The notes under the pieces were generated by a model, which was not told where the DNA came from, ran no database searches, and saw only the letters and a program-made list of their open reading frames with translations. A program made the position numbers and the translations under genes. Below, piece by piece: positions 1 to 7,922 of a stretch of DNA of 16,740 nt. The stretch's first letter is position 1; the number at the start of each line of letters is the position of its first letter. The stretch spans positions 1-16,740 of the forward strand of contig JAJRSQ010000459.1 of NCBI GenBank assembly GCA_024278725.1. Reading direction: 5' to 3'. This stretch comes from Chloroflexota bacterium. GTDB lineage: Bacteria > Chloroflexota > Anaerolineae > 4572-78.

Positions 1-3000
1 CACTGTTTTCGGCGTAGCCCAACTCTATCAGCAAATCGCCCGCCACCGCTTTGACCGCCTCTTTCTGCGCCGCTGAAAGGTCGGTGCGCCAACGTCCAAT
101 CGAAGCAGTGTACAGGGGGCGCGCCACTTGTCCGGCGCTCGATTCCGCACCGAAGTTGTGTGTTTGAGCGTGATAATTCATCACGTCTGGTTCCCACGGC
201 TCGCCCAGAAATTCAAACAACCGGCGCAAAACGGGTTCCGGCTCCGTGACCAACTGCTCGTAAAATATTTCGATATACCGGCGGCGCAGGTGGGGGTCGG
301 CGTGGGCGGCTTGCCGCGCCGAAGAGACCAGCGACACCCAATAGCCGGCGGCAATGCCCGCATCGGTGGTGATGGGCATCCGCTCGCCGGTTTCCACATC
401 AATCCAATCCATCTGCAACAGCGAAGCCACCACATCCCGCCCGTCCCGAATCACGTGAATCAACGGACTTTCGGGGAAGATACGGTGCAATTGCGGAAAA
501 TATGCCACATTATGCGGCGTCTTTTCGGCAATGCGACGTTTGCCGCTGTGTTCCAGATACGGGGCAAACAGTTGCGAAAGCATACCGCGAAAAGCTTGCG
601 CCATCTGCGCATCATTCAAAAAATAATCGTCCTGCACGGGAGGGATGAGGTCCTGCACTCGCCCGAACATTTCACCGATGACCGGCAGAATTTTCATTTC
701 CGGACCGCATGCGATATGCGAATGTGAGTCCAGCATCACCCGCACCAGCGTTGTGCCGGAACGTCCCGCGCCGCCGATGAAAATCGGAGCGGTGGGCGAT
801 GCCCCGTTGCCGTTCTCCGGGGGCGACGGGTCGGCGGGCGCACCGTCCGGCGCGGGAACATCTCCCGCCGCCACCTGCGCCAATTCCTGCACCAGTTGGT
901 TGATGCCCTCCGTCTCCGGCGCAACTTCCTGCACCCGGCGGAATGCCATCTGCGCGATGTCCAAATCCTGCAATTGAATGGCGCAATTGCCCAGCAACAT
1001 CAACGTGTTGACATCATTCGGGTTGATTTCCAACATGCAATTGATGAGAGCAGTAGCATTATCGAGTTCACCCCGTTGAAAATAAATTTGAGCGAGGTTA
1101 TTTAAAATATCCATATTCTCCGGGTCAAGTTCTCCCCCTTCATTAAATGCTTCTATCGCCGCATCAACCTTTCCCATCTGAAAATAAACAGTTCCTAATC
1201 GGTTCCATAATTCCGCTTTTTCAAAAGGGTTACTTCCCGGCGCGCTCAACGCCGATTTCAGCAGCGTCACCGCCTGCGTCCAATCTTCGGCGCGCTGTGC
1301 CGCCTCAATTTCGGGCAGGATGGCGGCAGTCGTCACCTGCCGCGAGCCTCGCGCCAGCAACCCTTTCATCAGCGCCAGCACGCCCGGATTGTCAGCAGGC
1401 GCGTCCACCAAACTGTTCCACGCCATTTCCGCCCCGTCCAAATCATCCAAATCGAGCATCAGCAACCCATATGCCACCAGCACATCGGTATTTTCGGGGT
1501 CGATTTCCAACGCGGATTTTGCGTGCGTAATCGCTTCACGGAAACGTTTTTCCATCCGAAACAGGTCGAGCAAAAAGAGGTGCGCCTGCAAATTTTTGGC
1601 ATCTTGCGCCAGCACCGCCCGGAACGTCTTTTTGGCTTTGCCGGTGTAGCCCGCCTGAAAATACGCAATGCCCAACTGATTTTTCGCCGCCAAATCTGCG
1701 GGTTCGAGTTCGGTCGCTTTTTTGAGCGCGGGGATTGCCGCCTTTGCCCGCCCCTGCGCCAGCAATGCCGAACCGAGCGCGGCGTGCGCCGCCGCCACAT
1801 CGGGGTGAGCTTCAACGGCTTTCGCAAATTCACGCGCGGCGGCGTCCAAATCATCGTTCGCCAGCGCGGTTTGCCCCGCTTGCAGAATTTCCGCCAACTG
1901 CATTTGCGCCGCCTCCCGCGCCACAAATACCGCGCCTTCCGCCGCCGAAAAATGCGTGTGCCGCACCACAATGCCCTCGGCGCGGGCAAGCTGAAATCCA
2001 AATGTCTGCAATTGACGGAACAACTCGGCGAGCGCATCACCCGGCGATGCCTGCCCCTTCAATCCGCCCACCACCCGGGCGTGATGCGACTTCAGCGTCA
2101 CGCAAAAACCGCCAAGATATGGCACGGGGGTCACGTTCTCCCCATATTGCCGATAACGTTCCGCCGCGAAAGAAACCCACGTCTCATCCCCGTCAGGCAA
2201 TTCGATGCGGTGGGTATCGGGGGCGACATCAGCCACAGGGGCAATCGCCGCCACCGTCGGCTGCTTTTCGGCAACTGCAATGAGTTGCGCCAGCCCCTCC
2301 GCCGGAAAAGTCACATCCGCCGAAACAAGCGTCACCGTTTTGGCAAGCAGCAACGCCTCCGAAAGCGCCGTTTGCACGTCGTCTTTTGCGACCGCACCAT
2401 CCGGCACGCCGTCCGCCGCGCCGGTCACCCACAATTCAGAGTCCATCGCGGCAGGCAACTGTGTCAGCAACCTCTGCGCCGCCGCCGAAACCTGTTCGGG
2501 CGAATCGGCTTCCGCCCCGTTCAACACCACAATCGCCGAAGCGGGTTTGACGGTCACCACCAGCGGCAACACCGTCTCGGCAGATGGCATCGGCACAAAC
2601 AAATCATCGGCGGTGAAGGTGTGCGCCATCACTTCTGCCAAATAATTTTCCCCCATCTGAAAACCGGCGGGGATACGCCATTTTTCGCAGAAGATGCGCC
2701 AATTCTCATCAATCTGCCGGTGATAATCAATATCCAGTTCCTGAAATGTTTGTCTGCCGATATGATGGATGTACACATCTTGGACGATGCGGGCTTTGAA
2801 CCCGGCAAGTGCGGCGCGAATGCAAAAATCATCGTCTTCAAAATTGCCGATGTCATAGCGTTCATCCCACCCGCCGATGCGGTCAATCACCGCGCGGCGC
2901 ACCAGCATACAGAAACCCACAATGCGGAAAAACTCGGTTGATTCGCCGCGATGCGCCGCTGCCCATTTGTCGGCAAAGGCGGAAAATTCATCAAACGTGG

Positions 3001-5854
3001 TATAGGTTGTATCGGGCGTCACCTGCTGGGGTCCGGAAACCATGTTCGATGCGGGACCCACAATGCCCACCTCGGGATATTGAGCCATCACCGCCTGCAT
3101 TTTTCCGAGCCAACCGGCGGAAACCACCGTATCGTTGTTCAGAAAAAGCACAAAATCGCCGCGAGCCAGCGCCAGCGCCTGATTGTTCCCCCCGGCGAAC
3201 CCGACGTTTTCCTCGTTGCGGATGACCCGCACATTTTGGTGCATCGCCACATATTGCCGCAAAAACGTCGGTGTGCCATCCGTGGAGGCGTTGTCCACAA
3301 TGATGATTTCGTGCGGTTCGGGGGTGTATTTTTCGATGCTGTTCAAGCAATCCTGCGTCAACTCAAGCCGGTTATGCACCAAAATGATGATGGAGGTCAG
3401 ACCATCGCCGGCGGGAACGGTATCCGCCGCGCCCGGCTTTCGGAAGCGGGCATTGGAGGGTGTGAACCAGTCCATCTCCCACAATTCCATCGGCGGGGGG
3501 ACGTTTCCTTCACCGTAATGCGCGACCAATTTTTCGTACAATATATCGGTACTCTGTTGCACCAGCGCACCGGTTTTTGATTTCGCTTCGGTTTTGAAAC
3601 TGACCTGTCCTTCATGGTGAATAAACGTATCGGTGGCAACCAGAAGTTTGTAGCCTGCGTTGCGCAATCGCCATGAAATATCGAGGTCGTCGTTGCCCAA
3701 AAAGAGGGCTTCATCCAGCAGTCCGACCTTGTCCAGTGCGGCGCGGGAAAGCACCATGCAGAACCCGATGAGCAGTTTCGTTTCCACTGATTTTCCGCGA
3801 TTATGCTGCTGCAACAGCGTCATCAGCGATGTCAGATTCAATTCCGACGGGCGTTCTTTCGGGAGATAGAGTTGGAACTTCTGCCGCCCGGCGACATAAT
3901 CGGAGAGTGGTCCCACTGCGCCGACATCGGGGGTGAAGTGTGCCAGCAATTGCCGCAACCAGCCGGGGGGCACCAGCGTATCGGGGTTGAGCAGCGTCAC
4001 AAAATCGGCTTCAGTGGCGCGGATGCCCTGATTGCACGCGGCGGAAAAACCGAGGTTTTCATCATTCAGAATGGTGTTGATGCGATTCCCATACTCCGCC
4101 AGAATAGTGCGTGTGCCGTCGGTGGAAGCGTTGTCCACCACCACCACCTCAACGGGGAGGCGGGTGTTCTCCAGCACGCTGTCAATGCAGGCGCGGATGG
4201 ATGTCTCGGAATTGTAGGTGACGATGATGATGCAATGATTTGCGTGAACTTCCTTTTTTTGAGTAAGCACATAATCGGCTACAATTTTATCCCGCCAGCG
4301 TGCCTGCAACATTTGAAAGTTTTTGTCTTCCTGCACAAAGCGTTCAGCCCCCGATTGTGATTCATAATGGATCACAACGCTTTCGGGTTGGCAAAAGATA
4401 TTATATCCGGCTTGAGTAATCTTGAAACACAAATCTACATCTTCATAGCCATTCCAGTAACTTTCATCAAAACCATCAACTTCGCTAAATACAGATTTTC
4501 TGATGAGCATACACGCTGCCGTCACAGCCGAAAATTGACGCAAGTGATTGAACATCGGCACATCCGGCTGTTGATACCCAACATGCAACGGGCTTAAGGG
4601 AACTCCCGCTATTTTATCGTTCATAATTATTACACCGGCGTGTTGAATCGTCCCATCAGGGTAGAGGAGTTTACTCCCCACGGCTCCCACATCCGGCTGG
4701 GTGTGGAATACCTCCAACATCGCCAAAAGCCATCCAGGCTGAACTTCTGTATCGTTATTCAAGAATAAGATATACTCACCGGAGGCGGCTCGTGCGCCCT
4801 GATTGCAAGCACCTGCGAAACCGACGTTTTCGGTATTGGAGATAACTCGTAAGTTTGGATACTGATTTTGTGCTTGCTGCAAAAATTGCGGGGTGTCATC
4901 GGAAGAGGCGTTGTCAACAACCAACACTTCATACTCTACGGCAACACTCGTGTTTTTGTAAAGCGTATGAAGACATTGCCGGGTAAGTTCCACTTTATTG
5001 AATACAGGAATGACAATAGAAACAGTTGGTACATCAATCGTTTTATCTTTTGAGGTTGGTTCTGCATCGGCTTCATTGCTCATCAGCCGATAGACCGAGG
5101 TGACGTCGGAGTATATACTGACATTGGGTAACTGCAACGCCTCCAGTTTGTTGTGCTGAAGCTCAGGAGAAATAACTGTAGCACAAACTTGGTCAATCTT
5201 TTCATCCGAAACCGATATGCTTAAGAAGTCCAATACCCGTTTTAACGCTTGTTGCGGATATTTAAAATACGATTCATATGATGTAATAATACGCTCTTCT
5301 GCAGATGTAACGGACAACAAATGTGTATTGTACGTTAACCACAGATTTAATCCGGAAGCAATAGAAAAGCCGTTACGCCGCAACAGCGAGCGCGCCACCG
5401 AAAGTGGATTTCTTAAAGAGATAACCACTTTCATATTCGGAATTACCTGTTTCCAAAACGGTAATGTCAGACTGTTTCTTGGATCCTTCCATCCCCATAA
5501 ATCATACTCCTGAAAATATTCCAATCTGTTTTTCGCTCTATTTATCAAATTGGACAACGCCGGATTTTGCGCCCAATTTTCGGGAATATTCGATGGAAAA
5601 AAGTCCCAACCAGCCCCCAAATATTTTAAAACCGCTTCATTAATATCTACCAAATCAAGATTTTCCCAATATCCTTTAGGATTATCAGGATGGGGGGGCA
5701 TTAATTTCGTTTCGTCACCAAAAAAAACACCACTTAAACTAAGCAGTTGAGCCATCATTGATGTACCGGAACGATGTGCCCCGGCAATACATACAACAGT
5801 ATCTGGCTCTATAGCTTTTGTCTGTTCTGTATACATAAAATCATTCGTAGACAT
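1..5854 (-). CDS. Giant multidomain sulfotransferase / triple GT2 glycosyltransferase / TPR / sulfotransferase (3' end outside window)
   Basis: The frame is open from the ATG at 5852-5854 to the left edge, 1951 codons without a stop. Domains by residue: sulfotransferase 20-250 (PAPS loop GAHRSGTS at 25-32, R148-x7-S156); GT2 no. 1, 276-525 (LNND ending at D368, E471-D472); GT2 no. 2, 540-790 (NPD ending at D625); GT2 no. 3, 820-1070 (NND ending at D908, E1006-D1007); degenerate GT-like domain 1105-1300; TPR 1315-1660; Pro/Gly linker 1672-1690; sulfotransferase 1691 onward (GGAGRSGTT at 1694-1702, R1803-x7-S1811). GT2 domains move sugars from nucleotide-sugars; the end domains would move sulfate from PAPS. 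No signal peptide or membrane segment is visible, so it is probably cytoplasmic. The last visible residues look like the end of a sulfotransferase fold, so the stop should lie just outside. GAGG sits 4 bases before the start. Target glycan or protein is unknown. Confidence 0.9.
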   Translation of the reverse strand, partial: MSTNDFMYTEQTKAIEPDTVVCIAGAHRSGTSMMAQLLSLSGVFFGDETKLMPPHPDNPKGYWENLDLVDINEAVLKYLGAGWDFFPSNIPENWAQNPALSNLINRAKNRLEYFQEYDLWGWKDPRNSLTLPFWKQVIPNMKVVISLRNPLSVARSLLRRNGFSIASGLNLWLTYNTHLLSVTSAEERIITSYESYFKYPQQALKRVLDFLSISVSDEKIDQVCATVISPELQHNKLEALQLPNVSIYSDVTSVYRLMSNEADAEPTSKDKTIDVPTVSIVIPVFNKVELTRQCLHTLYKNTSVAVEYEVLVVDNASSDDTPQFLQQAQNQYPNLRVISNTENVGFAGACNQGARAASGEYILFLNNDTEVQPGWLLAMLEVFHTQPDVGAVGSKLLYPDGTIQHAGVIIMNDKIAGVPLSPLHVGYQQPDVPMFNHLRQFSAVTAACMLIRKSVFSEVDGFDESYWNGYEDVDLCFKITQAGYNIFCQPESVVIHYESQSGAERFVQEDKNFQMLQARWRDKIVADYVLTQKKEVHANHCIIIVTYNSETSIRACIDSVLENTRLPVEVVVVDNASTDGTRTILAEYGNRINTILNDENLGFSAACNQGIRATEADFVTLLNPDTLVPPGWLRQLLAHFTPDVGAVGPLSDYVAGRQKFQLYLPKERPSELNLTSLMTLLQQHNRGKSVETKLLIGFCMVLSRAALDKVGLLDEALFLGNDDLDISWRLRNAGYKLLVATDTFIHHEGQVSFKTEAKSKTGALVQQSTDILYEKLVAHYGEGNVPPPMELWEMDWFTPSNARFRKPGAADTVPAGDGLTSIIILVHNRLELTQDCLNSIEKYTPEPHEIIIVDNASTDGTPTFLRQYVAMHQNVRVIRNEENVGFAGGNNQALALARGDFVLFLNNDTVVSAGWLGKMQAVMAQYPEVGIVGPASNMVSGPQQVTPDTTYTTFDEFSAFADKWAAAHRGESTEFFRIVGFCMLVRRAVIDRIGGWDERYDIGNFEDDDFCIRAALAGFKARIVQDVYIHHIGRQTFQELDIDYHRQIDENWRIFCEKWRIPAGFQMGENYLAEVMAHTFTADDLFVPMPSAETVLPLVVTVKPASAIVVLNGAEADSPEQVSAAAQRLLTQLPAAMDSELWVTGAADGVPDGAVAKDDVQTALSEALLLAKTVTLVSADVTFPAEGLAQLIAVAEKQPTVAAIAPVADVAPDTHRIELPDGDETWVSFAAERYRQYGENVTPVPYLGGFCVTLKSHHARVVGGLKGQASPGDALAELFRQLQTFGFQLARAEGIVVRHTHFSAAEGAVFVAREAAQMQLAEILQAGQTALANDDLDAAAREFAKAVEAHPDVAAAHAALGSALLAQGRAKAAIPALKKATELEPADLAAKNQLGIAYFQAGYTGKAKKTFRAVLAQDAKNLQAHLFLLDLFRMEKRFREAITHAKSALEIDPENTDVLVAYGLLMLDLDDLDGAEMAWNSLVDAPADNPGVLALMKGLLARGSRQVTTAAILPEIEAAQRAEDWTQAVTLLKSALSAPGSNPFEKAELWNRLGTVYFQMGKVDAAIEAFNEGGELDPENMDILNNLAQIYFQRGELDNATALINCMLEINPNDVNTLMLLGNCAIQLQDLDIAQMAFRRVQEVAPETEGINQLVQELAQVAAGDVPAPDGAPADPSPPENGNGASPTAPIFIGGAGRSGTTLVRVMLDSHSHIACGPEMKILPVIGEMFGRVQDLIPPVQDDYFLNDAQMAQAFRGMLSQLFAPYLEHSGKRRIAEKTPHNVAYFPQLHRIFPESPLIHVIRDGRDVVASLLQMDWIDVETGERMPITTDAGIAAGYWVSLVSSARQAAHADPHLRRRYIEIFYEQLVTEPEPVLRRLFEFLGEPWEPDVMNYHAQTHNFGAESSAGQVARPLYTASIGRWRTDLSAAQKEAVKAVAGDLLIELGYAENS

Positions 5855-5888
5855 AAAACCTCGCTTTTGCAACTTTTCCCCATATCAC

Positions 5889-5918
5889 ATTCTATCATTT
5901 CATCCCCATCCACGTCAG
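5889..5918 (-). promoter_or_regulatory. Possible sigma-70-type promoter for the giant glycan gene
   Basis: On the minus strand CTGACG (5913-5918) is followed after 18 bases by TAGAAT (5889-5894), giving four and five matches to the -35 and -10 consensus. It lies between the terminator of the che operon and the ATG at 5854, where a promoter is needed, and would leave a leader of roughly 25-30 bases. The -35 match is only moderate, so this is a tentative call. Confidence 0.3.
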
Positions 5919-5951
5919 TAAACCCTACCTAAACGCCCCGTAAAATCCACG

Positions 5952-5984
5952 TAAAACAAAAAACGCACCGTGACGATGCGCTTT
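5952..5984 (-). terminator. Rho-independent terminator after the chemotaxis operon
   Basis: Read on the minus strand, a stem CGCATCG, loop TCA and CGGTGCG (one G-U pair) is followed at once by six T, then GTTTTA. An AAAG just before the stem can pair with the T run and lengthen it. It starts about 25 bases after the stop of the second cheX gene and before the giant gene, so it separates the two transcription units. Confidence 0.8.
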
Positions 5985-6009
5985 GTGGATACCGGCGATG
6001 TCGAGGGCT

Positions 6010-6525
6010 TCAATGCCCGCCGATTTTTAGCGGGCGGGTGCCGGTTCGACCACCCGAATTGCCCGATTCCCGAATTGCCAGCGTCAGCGTTATTGTGCCG
6101 TAATCCGTGGTGAGCGGGACGACAACCCGCGCAATATCGAAGGTGGAAATCTGCGAGCCTTTCCCGACAATCAACGTCGGAACGGAAATGTCGGTTTTGT
6201 AACCGGCTGCGCCAAGTTTGGTGATGGCATGCCCGGCAATCACGTTGCCCAATTCGCTGATGCCGCTTTGCGCCAATTCGTTAAACTCCAGCACCTCTTC
6301 ACCCAGCATTTTCGATACCACTTTGTTCGCCGTGTCAAAACTCAAGCCCATCATCACCACCCCCCACGCATCACCCACCACGCTCACCAGCACGGTGATG
6401 TCATCCGTGACGTATGTGTCTTTGTGCAACCGCAACTGACCACGGGTCGCCTTCACCCCCAATTCCGATTGCAATACTTCTCCCGCTGAAACCACAAAAG
6501 GGTTGAGCAAGTTAACCGATACCAT
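6010..6525 (-). CDS. cheX: CheX-type CheY-P phosphatase, second copy
   Basis: 171 residues, in the normal size range of CheX. The phosphatase signature S-x3-E-x2-N is present as S88, E91 and N94 inside LAQSGISELGN. CheX proteins dephosphorylate CheY-P and end the signal in the cytoplasm. The protein is clearly a paralogue of the upstream neighbour: LNPF near the start, LQSELG, the active helix, and a shared GKG...IST...VVPL block. It has an extra basic/Gly-rich tail of about 20 residues (RTGTRPLKIGG) that the other copy lacks. GGAG lies a few bases before the ATG. It is the last gene before the operon terminator and starts 26 bases after the stop of the first copy. A CheC-type name would also be acceptable. 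Confidence 0.88.
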   Translation of the reverse strand: MVSVNLLNPFVVSAGEVLQSELGVKATRGQLRLHKDTYVTDDITVLVSVVGDAWGVVMMGLSFDTANKVVSKMLGEEVLEFNELAQSGISELGNVIAGHAITKLGAAGYKTDISVPTLIVGKGSQISTFDIARVVVPLTTDYGTITLTLAIRESGNSGGRTGTRPLKIGGH

Positions 6526-6551
6526 GATGGTTCTCCGAAATTCGATGCATT

Positions 6552-7025
6552 TTAACCTACCGTATTGGCTTCCCGTAACGCCAGATGGATATTCAGCGCC
6601 CCCAGTTCAGTCCGCAATGGCACAACTAATCGGTCAAAATCAAGGGTGGAAATAAGTGTTCCCTTCCCCAGAATCATCGTCGGGGGCGAAATATTCACAT
6701 CAAAGCCCAATTTTGCCACCCGCTGCCCCGCCTGCCCGGTGATGACGTTCCCCAACTCGCCGATACCACTTTGCGCCAGTTCATCAAATTCGTCAAACGG
6801 CTGCTCCAATATTTTCGAGACGATTGCCAGCGCAGTGTGTTCGCTCAAGCTATACAACACCATGCCCACAACCTCCCCCACGATGCTAATCAGCACCGAT
6901 ATATCGTCCGCCGTGGCGGCGGAACGTTCCAGCGACAGCTCGCCCCGCTCCGCATCCATGCCAAGTTCAGATTGAAGCACAACAAACGCTGCCTCCAAAA
7001 AAGGGTTCAAAAATTTTACATCCAT
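6552..7025 (-). CDS. cheX: CheX-type CheY-P phosphatase, first copy
   Basis: 157 residues. The active helix LAQSGIGELGN carries S86, E90 and N93, the S-x3-E-x2-N pattern used by CheX and CheC to position water on CheY-P. There is a single copy of the motif, as in CheX, while typical CheC has two. It begins 30 bases after the cheR stop, behind a very strong ribosome binding site, and is followed by a paralogue. With CheC in the same operon, three candidate phosphatases serve at least two CheY proteins and the receiver domain of CheB. The two CheX copies may have different receiver partners; that is inference only. Confidence 0.9.
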   Translation of the reverse strand: MDVKFLNPFLEAAFVVLQSELGMDAERGELSLERSAATADDISVLISIVGEVVGMVLYSLSEHTALAIVSKILEQPFDEFDELAQSGIGELGNVITGQAGQRVAKLGFDVNISPPTMILGKGTLISTLDFDRLVVPLRTELGALNIHLALREANTVG

Positions 7026-7033
7026 GGGTTTTA

Positions 7034-7041
7034 CACCTCCT
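7034..7041 (-). promoter_or_regulatory. Strong ribosome binding site of the first cheX
   Basis: AGGAGGTG on the minus strand, eight bases before the ATG at 7025. It is a near-perfect Shine-Dalgarno match, stronger than those of most other genes in the operon. It supports the chosen start and suggests high translation of this phosphatase. Confidence 0.75.
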
Positions 7042-7055
7042 GTGTTAATCCCTCA

Positions 7056-7922
7056 TCAGGTTGCCCGACGATAAAAGGATATTCCGGCTGTTTCAAAACC
7101 GATATCCGCGGCTTTTGAAATAATTTCTGTCCCCCCCACAAACATGATGCCATTCATACGCAATGATTGACAAAAACGACGGTAAAGCCGGTCTTTCACT
7201 TCCGCAGTAAAATAGATGACCACATTCCGGCAAACAATTAAATCGAAATTTTCCTCAAACGGGTCGGTGAGCATATTGTGTTGTTTGAAGGTAATTTTGT
7301 GCCGCAATGTGTCTTTGATAAAAAATTTCTCCCCGCGCCGTTCAAAATAACGGGCAATCAAATCATCCGACACATTTCCGACGTCATCGGCGGTGTATGG
7401 ACCGCCGGCGATGGCAATATCCAAAGCGGAACGGTCGAGGTCGCTTGCCAAAATATAGTGTTTGGTGTATGCCCCCGTCATCTCGGCGAGGAGCATTGCC
7501 AGCGAATACGGCTCCTGCCCGCGAGAGCACCCCGCGCTCCAGACGCGCAATCCGCCGCCGTTGTTGCCATTTGCGGAAGCCCCGGCGCTAGATGCACGGC
7601 GCATTTCCGCCAGCGAGCGCGGGGCGGCATTCAGCGTGATTCCGCGCAACAATTCCGGCAGAATTGTCTGCTGCAAATAAGTGTATTTGTCCACATCGCG
7701 GAAAAAGGAGGAGACATTGATGGTCAGATAGTTTTTCAACTCCTGCCGGGCATGGTCGTTGTTGCGCACCAACTGAAAAAAAGTCTTCCAGTCATCCAAA
7801 CCGGAGCGGAGCAGATACGTGCCCAACCGCCGTTGCATCTGCGGCGCTTTGTAAAAATTCAGATTGACGCCGGTGGTGTCCAATATTTCTTTTTTGATGA
7901 ATTCGTATTCACGCGCGTCCAT
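7056..7922 (-). CDS. cheR: Chemoreceptor methyltransferase CheR
   Basis: 288 residues. CheR methylates glutamates of chemoreceptors using S-adenosylmethionine. Visible family marks are the N-terminal helical part with LTINVSSFFRD (67-77), the SAM-binding WSAGCSRGQEPYS (128-140, family form WSAxCSxGEEPYS) and FDLIVCRNVVIYF in the second half. Between the N-terminal part and the SAM motif is an unusual stretch of about 25 residues rich in Ser, Ala, Gly and Asn (about 100-124). Its start overlaps the end of cheB by 14 bases, indicating coupled translation; GAGG lies nine bases upstream. Together with CheB it would set the methylation level of receptors, none of which is encoded here. Confidence 0.96.
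   Translation of the reverse strand: MDAREYEFIKKEILDTTGVNLNFYKAPQMQRRLGTYLLRSGLDDWKTFFQLVRNNDHARQELKNYLTINVSSFFRDVDKYTYLQQTILPELLRGITLNAAPRSLAEMRRASSAGASANGNNGGGLRVWSAGCSRGQEPYSLAMLLAEMTGAYTKHYILASDLDRSALDIAIAGGPYTADDVGNVSDDLIARYFERRGEKFFIKDTLRHKITFKQHNMLTDPFEENFDLIVCRNVVIYFTAEVKDRLYRRFCQSLRMNGIMFVGGTEIISKAADIGFETAGISFYRRAT

Noticed and set aside
1523..2941. Plus-strand frame of 472 codons
   Set aside because: It lies opposite the continuous GT/TPR frame, is rich in Arg, His and Gln as expected for the complement of GC-rich coding DNA, and shows no family motif.
1459..4272. Several short minus-strand frames that seemed to split the left region into small genes
   Set aside because: They are in other frames of the same strand. 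Reading all codons at positions congruent with 5852 gives one open frame with clear domains, so the region is one gene.
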